A stretch of 64,000 nt of DNA from Oxytricha trifallax (Eukaryota > Ciliophora > Spirotrichea > Sporadotrichida > Oxytrichidae). Position 1 is the first letter of the stretch. Each line of letters opens with the position of its first letter. The stretch spans positions 62,001 to 126,000 of the forward strand of contig ARYC01017123.1 of assembly GCA_000711775.1 (NCBI GenBank), read 5' to 3'. Below, one piece after another: positions 58,440 to 64,000 of the stretch. The position numbers and the translations under genes are program-made. The notes under the pieces are model-generated. The model had not been told where the DNA came from. It made no database searches and saw only the letters and a program-made list of their open reading frames with translations.

Positions 58440-59440
58440 ATTTTAATTTTTACTAAATGCTATCTTTTTCAATAATACTGACAAACTCAGAAGAATCCTA
58501 GACTTATCTGATCCAAAATTCTCTAAATTAAGTTAGATTGAGTATATAATAAGCGGTTAATTTATAGGATTATCTAATGAAGAAATGAAAGCTATGAAGG
58601 AAAAGTCGTTAAATCAAAATTTGAAAAGCTTGTGTAGTAAAAAATAATAAAAGAAAATAAAATAGATAAACTATAAATAATTAAGGAACTTGTAGGACTA
58701 GTTGAAATAGAATAACATTCAGAGGATAATATTTTTGAAGCTATGGAAATCAGGAATTCGGAAATGCTTTTTAAATATTGCTAAAACAATTAAACCTTAT
58801 CACTTAAAAATGACTTTGCCTCAACAATAATTGGTGGAAACTCATATTAAAAGACTTGCAGAACAATATCATAATTTCTAAGCCCTTACTTATGAGAATT
58901 TAATTTTTAGCGAAAATTAAGAGAATAGCAAAAGAAACCGAAGATAAGTAACGTGAACTTCAATCAAACTATGAAAAGATTTTTGAGTAAGTAAGCGGAA
59001 TTTGTACTGAACTGTTGAAACAAATGAATAGTACTCATAATTAATAGGAAATAGATAAATGTTAATTAATTATTAATTGTTAAAATGAAAACCTTTTAAG
59101 ATGAAGACGGAACCATGTTGTATTCACAATAATTTTGTAAGTTACATTTATGATATCTATAATTTTTTTAATGCTCTTCCAGCAATACTTTGAGTCAGTA
59201 ATGGTGAAAGTCAGAGACTTCAGTAAGGAACAGGAAGACCCTGGTTAGGGAGGTTTATTCATGCAGACGGAGAAATATACGAGGGATACTGGAAAAATAG
59301 CATAGCTGTTCCAGAACTTTCATTTTCAATAATATTAAAAAGTATTTGTATTGTTATTAATCTTATTGGTATTATCATCTATTTTTATCATTATTTTTCA
59401 TAAATATTGATGTAAGTTGTAAAAAAATATGGAGTAAATG
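58440..59440 (+). pseudogene. MORN-repeat gene with coiled-coil region, frameshifted
   Basis: Three frames in succession are protein-like. The first reads DKLRRILDLSDPKFSKLSQI then EYIISGQFIGLSNEEMKAMK (58475-58600). The second reads IIKELVGLVEIEQHSEDNIF (about 58670-58740). The third reads AKETEDKQRELQSNYEKIFE (about 58930-58990, coiled coil). DEDGTMLYSQQF follows, ending at GTAAGT (59137); a 46-nt intron to CTTCCAG (59182) is plausible. The next part has GRFIHADGEIYEGYWKN at about 59244-59296, a textbook MORN motif. It then runs into an Ile/Phe-rich possible membrane segment. It looks like a real intron-containing gene, now broken by at least two frameshifts. Confidence 0.65.
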
Positions 59441-59624
59441 AATGATAGACTGACTACTATCATTGAGAAAAAAAATAAGAAAAACATGGAATAAATAAAT
59501 AAAAAATTTAGATAACTAAACTAAGAATTTTAAAATTTAGAGTAAAGATAAAATTACAATTAACTCTTGTTACAAAAATATTTCAAAGTATTTAAACATT
59601 TCCAATAGTATGAATCATTTAAGT

Positions 59625-60423
59625 TCAAAACTTTTCATTTACTTTTTATTCGAGTTCAAAACCAGCCCAACCAGGTCTTCTGTTAATCTACCTTGCATAT
59701 ACATCCAAGAATCGGCCGCCAGGACAAAATTCTTCTATCATTTCATAAATCCGTTTCAGCTTTTAAGATCCTAATTTTCCCAAGTCAATAAAGGCATTCT
59801 TGATTTTTATAAATTAATCTTTGTTCTAAATAAGCCATATCACCTTTCTAGTCAATAATAAACTCTTCTTTGCAATGTTAGAATACTCTTCCAAATCCCA
59901 CTTCTCAAATCTTAACTGTTATCTGTTTTGATACAACTAACTGTTTCCACAATTTTGTATCCCCTTCCTTTTTCTTTGCATTAGTTGACTATAAAAATAC
60001 GTACCCTCATTCTTGTACTATATCTATTGGGACAGACATTATCTCTTAATCAGTCATTGTGTCATATCCTAAGTTGTATCCTGTATCAGGGTGAGGTGGG
60101 TCTGACATGACGACATCATATTACTATCCATTATACTTTTATTTGGCCCAATCTTTCAGTTTAATCCATTCTTCATTATCTCTTACGTTAACTTCGAAAG
60201 CATCTATTTCAGCAACATCATGTCCTTTTAATTTTTGATGAAACACTAATCTGCTGTTCGTTTGTATAGCTTCGAACAACTCTCTGGAGACATGTTTGTA
60301 AACTGCACCTACAGTCACTCCTTTGTATTTTTCCTTGCATGATTTATTATGGGGACATTTAAATTTGCCATCTCTTCCTTATTTTACTTTCTCTCTTTTC
60401 TTGATTTATCTCTTGTCTTGCAT
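59625..60423 (-). pseudogene. MT-A70 family adenine methyltransferase, decayed
   Basis: The family transfers methyl groups from AdoMet to N6 of adenine (METTL3/14 in RNA, MTA1 in ciliate DNA). From ATG 60423 the frame has a Cys/His-rich start (KCPHNKSCKEKY), then DVVMSDPPHPDTGYNLGYDT at about 60117-60058 where the catalytic DPPW is DPPH. GYVFLQSTNAKKK and VGFGRVFQHCKEEFIIDQKG follow, the latter like the family GR-x-x-x-H-x-KE-x-x-L-x-x-x-KG block. A second frame gives EEFCPGGRFLDVYARQINRR, like the C-terminal PGG-x-x-L-x-x-F-x-R block, ending at TGA 59625-59627. Two in-frame TGAs and one frameshift break it. At about 265 codons it is shorter than typical members. Confidence 0.8.
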
Positions 60424-60429
60424 TCCCTA

Positions 60430-61015
60430 ATATAAATAATTATTATAATTATTTAATTTAAGCCCGCCCCTTTAAATATATAATTTACTAACAATTTAAA
60501 TATTCTTGTCATATTAAGGATAAAAAATTGTCCGATTCCTCAATTTGGATCATAATATTAATCTTCCATCAATGTCATATTCCTGTAAAAAAAAGTCCGA
60601 TTTCATAATAAAAGTTTTTTGTGAAATATACTGCTCTTTATAATTGAAAAAAGTTTCAATTAGTTTATAATTTCTTTGAACTTCTTAATAAAAAGCAAGA
60701 TTTCAATTTCTCTTTAATTAATTGTTTGTTAAAGTAAATAAATATAAAATTTCCGAATATTAAAGTTAGAAAGTTTAAAGAAAGCTATTAAGAATTTAAA
60801 GTAGTTATATCAAATTATTATGCTTAGAATTCTTCGAGAGTAAATCAATAAAATATGAGTATAATTATGTTTAATATAATTAATTTTAGGGGTTGTTTTT
60901 GGTTTTATAAAAATTCCGAAACTCCCAATTAACAAAAATTATAATCTAAATATAAGTTTAATTCTTACTTTTTTTAGTTAGTTTATTTTAATTAAATAAA
61001 TAAGTTAGAAAAATA
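60430..61015. other. AT-rich spacer, nothing certain
   Basis: I see no gene between the methyltransferase and transposase remnants. The transposase frame stays open into this region but with AT-rich composition only. Confidence 0.35.
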
Positions 61016-61019
61016 AAGT

Positions 61020-61880
61020 TGGGAAGCATAAATTCAATACTCTTGTTAACGCAGTGCAGAATGAGATGATTTTAAGCAACTGTAAAAGCATTTTTAAACC
61101 CATTTAAAATCTTTTGACTAGATCAATTTTTTTAACAAGATGACTAAAATACTCATCTCTAGATAAGGTCTCCCAAGTTTAAACTGAGTCATTCTTTATA
61201 TTTGCAAAGACTTTCTCAATCGGAGCAAGATTAAATCAAAATGGTCCAAGAAACATAACTGAAAGATTGCATAGTCTGAACTTTTACAATACAAGAACCC
61301 TCTTTTGATATGTGGCATTATGTAAAATAAGAATTACTCTTTCTCTCCAGTTCGAAATAAAAGAATCTAAGTATTAAATAATTAGAGAACAAAGTAGAGG
61401 AAAGTTGCTATTTTATTCTTTCAGATATTTATGCTATAAGTTAATCAGCCATTACTAGATGCAAAAGCCATTATGTTAACATTATACATTATAACCAATT
61501 TATCACTGTAATTTCTTATTCTTTTTAAACTCCAGGATTTTCTAAGGTTTGACTGGTTTTGCAAACTGCTTTCATCTATATTTAATTAGAAGTTTTCCTT
61601 AGTTCATTGAATCGATGTGATGCATTGCTGCAAATTGTCTTTATTTTTACAGTCAGGGTTATTCGCCCTCTAATCGATTTGATAAACTTTCTTAAATCTC
61701 ATTCCAAATGATTTTTTAAGATTTTTCAAACAATTGATTAAAATGCTTAGATTTTATTTTGTTATTATAACGCTTCTTGAACCTACTTAACTGATAATAT
61801 TTAAGTCTTTTCCTTTTAAGCTTGCTTAATATGATTTATGATAAATTCTTTTTTATGAGAATGTTTGGGACTTTATTATC
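61020..61880 (-). pseudogene. Tc1/mariner-IS630-type DDE transposase, decayed
   Basis: This superfamily cuts and pastes transposons with a D-D-D/E triad. On the minus strand, FKKVYQIDQRANNPDCKNK near 61690 fits the region before the first catalytic residue. NIDESSLQNQSNLRKSWSLK (about 61585-61525) carries the first Asp (IDES). NWRERVILILHNATYQKR (about 61350-61300) corresponds to the second block, where the catalytic D of xxxDNA is His. GPF, TGA, FNLAPIEKVFANIKND (about 61250-61190) corresponds to the third (family Y-S-P-x-L-N-P-I-E), with Glu kept and a TGA where Ser is usual. Frameshifts separate the blocks. Terminal repeats were not identified. Confidence 0.75.
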
Positions 61881-62189
61881 CTAACATTAAATTTTAATCT
61901 GAAATAATTTAATAAAGCTTAAACATGCTTATCTTAAATTTTTGCATCAATTAAGATTTTGAGCATCCTGAAAGTACATACAGATCTTTGATAAGCTTTT
62001 ATTACTTTAATTTGTTGGTTTATTTATTATTTATTTGAGATGGGCCCCTATATAATTATTACAATCAATTAAAATTAAAAAGGAAATATTAACAGAATAC
62101 CTGAGTATTATCTGTGTTAACTTGAGCTTCAATTTATTTCATAGTAGCAATAGTTTGAAAAAATTCTCAATGAGTTTTAGTTTTTCATT

Positions 62190-62650
62190 TATTTAGTTAA
62201 TTAGAAGCTTTTTTGTTCCAAAAGATTGAAAGTTTTTTTTCTGATTCAACAATCTATTTATTTGATAGTGAACACTTTTCTAAATTTCTATTTTCATATG
62301 AGTTTATCATTCTTCTTGGATCCAGAATTTATGAAGTCTATTATTTATTGTTCATGTTTTGTGAAATTATTTACTCTAGATTAGAAACTTTTGAATGAGT
62401 TGACTCAATCTAATTTAAAAAATCATGAACTTTATTGTCATTTATTATTAATACAGTTGTTCTTGCACAACATTTATTCGTCTCCTGATGAATCTTCACT
62501 TACATTTAATTTGCTCAAAGCGTCATTTGGTTCAATATTTGTTGTATCAATCTTAAATTCCTCCTGATAAATTATCTAATGTTTTATTAATTTAATTTTG
62601 GTTTCATATTCCATTCCATAATTTCCTAATAGAGTTTAAAAGTTTTGAAG
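62190..62650 (-). pseudogene. coding remnant upstream of the transposase, unassigned
   Basis: On the minus strand, LLQNFQTLLGNYGMEYETKI, then NIEPNDALSKLNVSEDSSGD EQ (about 62640-62480) is followed after a frameshift by FLNQIESTHSKVSNLEQIIS, then QQTSQILDPRRMINSYENRN and VESEKKLSIFWNKKASNQL (about 62460-62190). The acidic Ser-rich stretch and the charged helices are protein-like. It lies 5' of the transposase blocks on the same strand, so it may belong to the same element, or to an unrelated gene. The family is not recognised. Confidence 0.45.
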
Positions 62651-62994
62651 CAAAGGGATTTCTCGAAAGAAGAATTACTTACATCTTTGATTAAAGTTAA
62701 TAATTTTTATAATTTAATTATTTTACTATATATTAAGTTAGCCCTTTATTTATAAGCACCATTGTACTTAGTAGTGAAAAAAATAGAAATAGTAAATAAT
62801 CTTTAGAAAATGAATGTAAGGTAAGTCTAATTGAAGATTTGAATTATAAAGGAACTATTCGACTTTTTAACTCAGGAGGGAGGGGCTTACTTACCTTAAA
62901 TAAACTGCTCTAATATTTACTTTTTTTAAAAGAATTTTTAGGGGTGAAAAAGAGATAAAATTATAGTTATTAACCCTATATAGTATCTTAAACG

Positions 62995-63330
62995 ATGCGA
63001 TTTTATTGTATCTGCTGTTCCATAAATAGTGGGACTTACAGCAGACGATTTTCTTTGGTACGCCGAGAGAACAAGCCATCATTACTCAGGTTTTTGCCAG
63101 ATCAATGTTATTGGCTCAATCTCGATAAAAAAATGGATTACAGATGTTCTACTTTCATTGGACTCAGATGGGGTCAATGAAATTATCCAAAAGGGTAAAG
63201 AGTAAAGAAAATTAGCTTGGATAGTTCATAAAATAGCATTGTTCATATGAAACCACAATTTGCGGAAGCTTTAAATAACTCTATCGCATTTAGTGGTAAG
63301 TGTATACTTTATTAATTGTTATTTTAGTAA
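62995..63330 (+). pseudogene. exon-like coding remnant, unassigned
   Basis: A plus-strand ciliate-code frame reads DFIVSAVPQIVGLTADDFLW, YAERTSHHYSGFCQINVIGS and ISIKKWITDVLLSLDSDGVN, ending KLAWIVHKIALFI before TGA at about 63238-63240. A second frame then reads MKPQFAEALNNSIAFSG up to GTAAGT at about 63296, where a short intron ending TTATTTTAG (about 63328) is plausible. The GC content is clearly above the flanks. An alternative standard-code ATG frame over the same bases is Cys/Arg-rich and less plausible. I do not recognise the family. Confidence 0.5.
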
Positions 63331-63334
63331 ATAA

Positions 63335-64000
63335 GGGAAGGTCTGCTCATCATAAAAAGCGAAATTCCAAAAGAAAGTCAAGACCATCATAATAGTAAGA
63401 ATCAAAGCTTAACTCACCCTCATAATCAAAATAAAAATTATGGACTAAAATAAAAGGGTGAGAGACGAGATGAGTAAAATGAAAATTAAATTGATGACCT
63501 CCAGAACTATAAATAGCTCGTGATGCACCTCCATAAGGGAGGGGTTATTGACAAGGAGGAAACATTCTTAACAATATAACTATCTAATAGGATATTAATT
63601 TATGATGTGAAATGAATAATTAAAGCTTATTAAATTTAACCTAACCTAACTAAAATTTATAATTCTCAAATTTAAAACATTTTAAATTAATTTTTATATA
63701 AAAAGAATTAGCTAAAAATGTCTTGATTAATTTAATTTTGAGACCTCTTAAATGTTTTAGTAACTTTTTTGAGATTAAAAATTTTTACTTCTTTACAAAT
63801 CTAATTTCTTTAATACTATCAGAAGTAAAATAGAGGTCCCCCCAAATTCTTGAACACAAATTAATTTTTTTAAGAAAATTAATTTTAGATACATAATATT
63901 TTTTTGGTCCCAATTATTACAATCCTAAAATCAATCAGTTCATAAGATACCATACTGAGGCCATCTTATATAGTCTTATCATTAGATTTTGATAATATAG
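63335..64000. other. right end, no clear gene
   Basis: A GC-richer patch to about 63560 may hold more of the upstream broken gene but no frame is sustained. The rest is AT-rich. Confidence 0.35.

Noticed and set aside
1..64000. TGA as a sense codon (Trp) genome-wide
   Set aside because: Several frames end naturally at TGA next to protein-like C termini (LINE copies, MT-A70, the 89- and 146-residue genes). In the transposase a TGA replaces Ser, not Trp. Decay explains the internal TGAs better.
1..64000. CRISPR arrays, bacterial operons, ribosome binding sites, rRNA genes, telomeric repeats
   Set aside because: None were seen. The code, introns and transposon content indicate a ciliate nucleus, and no G4T2-type telomere tract is present.

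Overview
The window looks like germline (micronuclear) DNA of a ciliate that reads TAA and TAG as glutamine and keeps TGA as its stop. Tetrahymena or a close oligohymenophorean is the best guess. The DNA is very AT-rich (roughly four fifths A+T by eye). Almost no convincing gene appears under the standard code, but reading TAA/TAG as Gln opens recognisable proteins: two non-LTR retrotransposons, an MT-A70 methyltransferase, MORN repeats, a Tc1/IS630-type transposase and many unassigned fragments. Most have a frameshift or an in-frame TGA. I see no rRNA, no confident tRNA gene and no intact housekeeping gene. The picture is of a transposon-rich, probably germline-limited region carrying decaying coding sequence. 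The species and the germline status are inferences.

Layout. 1-7 kb: several plus-strand coding remnants (881-1042, 2215-2630, 3389-4273, 6873-7370) and a GC-rich tRNA-like block near 2.83-3.1 kb. 10.8-11.6 kb: a near-perfect 812-bp palindrome. 12.55-12.69 kb: a MORN fragment on the minus strand. 13.86-15.43 kb: repeats ending in GGGGAAGTTTCCTGC-like sequence, around and beside long open frames. 18.8-19.2 kb: the 3' end of a retroelement-like unit with a hairpin and a (TAA)n tail. 19.83-23.48 kb: LINE copy 1 (plus strand), with a 390-bp element nested in its reverse transcriptase. 26.45-28.35 kb: a GC-rich 1.9-kb element with about 238-bp terminal inverted repeats and a broken superfamily 3 helicase (Rep-like) gene.

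29.1-30.3 kb: a minus-strand pseudogene. 32.6-34.3 kb and 36.6-37.7 kb: small ciliate-code genes, the latter beside a second hairpin/(TAA)n end. 38.7-40.3 kb, 43.9 kb, 45.4 kb, 46.6-47.6 kb, 48.3 kb and 50.1 kb: further remnants. 51.03-51.43 kb: another GGAAACTTCC-type repeat. 52.24-55.64 kb: LINE copy 2 (minus strand), interrupted by a 408-bp GC-rich SINE-like insertion with a 15-bp target duplication. 56.6-58.25 kb: two more repeat copies in tandem. 58.4-59.4 kb: a MORN pseudogene (plus). 59.63-60.42 kb: an MT-A70 pseudogene (minus). 61.0-61.9 kb: a Tc1/IS630 transposase remnant (minus). 62.2-63.3 kb: unassigned coding remnants.

The main candidate for an undescribed system is the TIR-bounded Rep/helicase element at 26.45-28.35 kb. 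It is far more GC-rich than everything around it yet uses the ciliate code, so it looks like a ciliate-adapted virus-like or plasmid-like element. The 65-codon MSDQ small-ORF element, the SINE and the 812-bp palindrome are secondary candidates. All translations were done by hand, so end points of broken genes are approximate and no homology search was possible.
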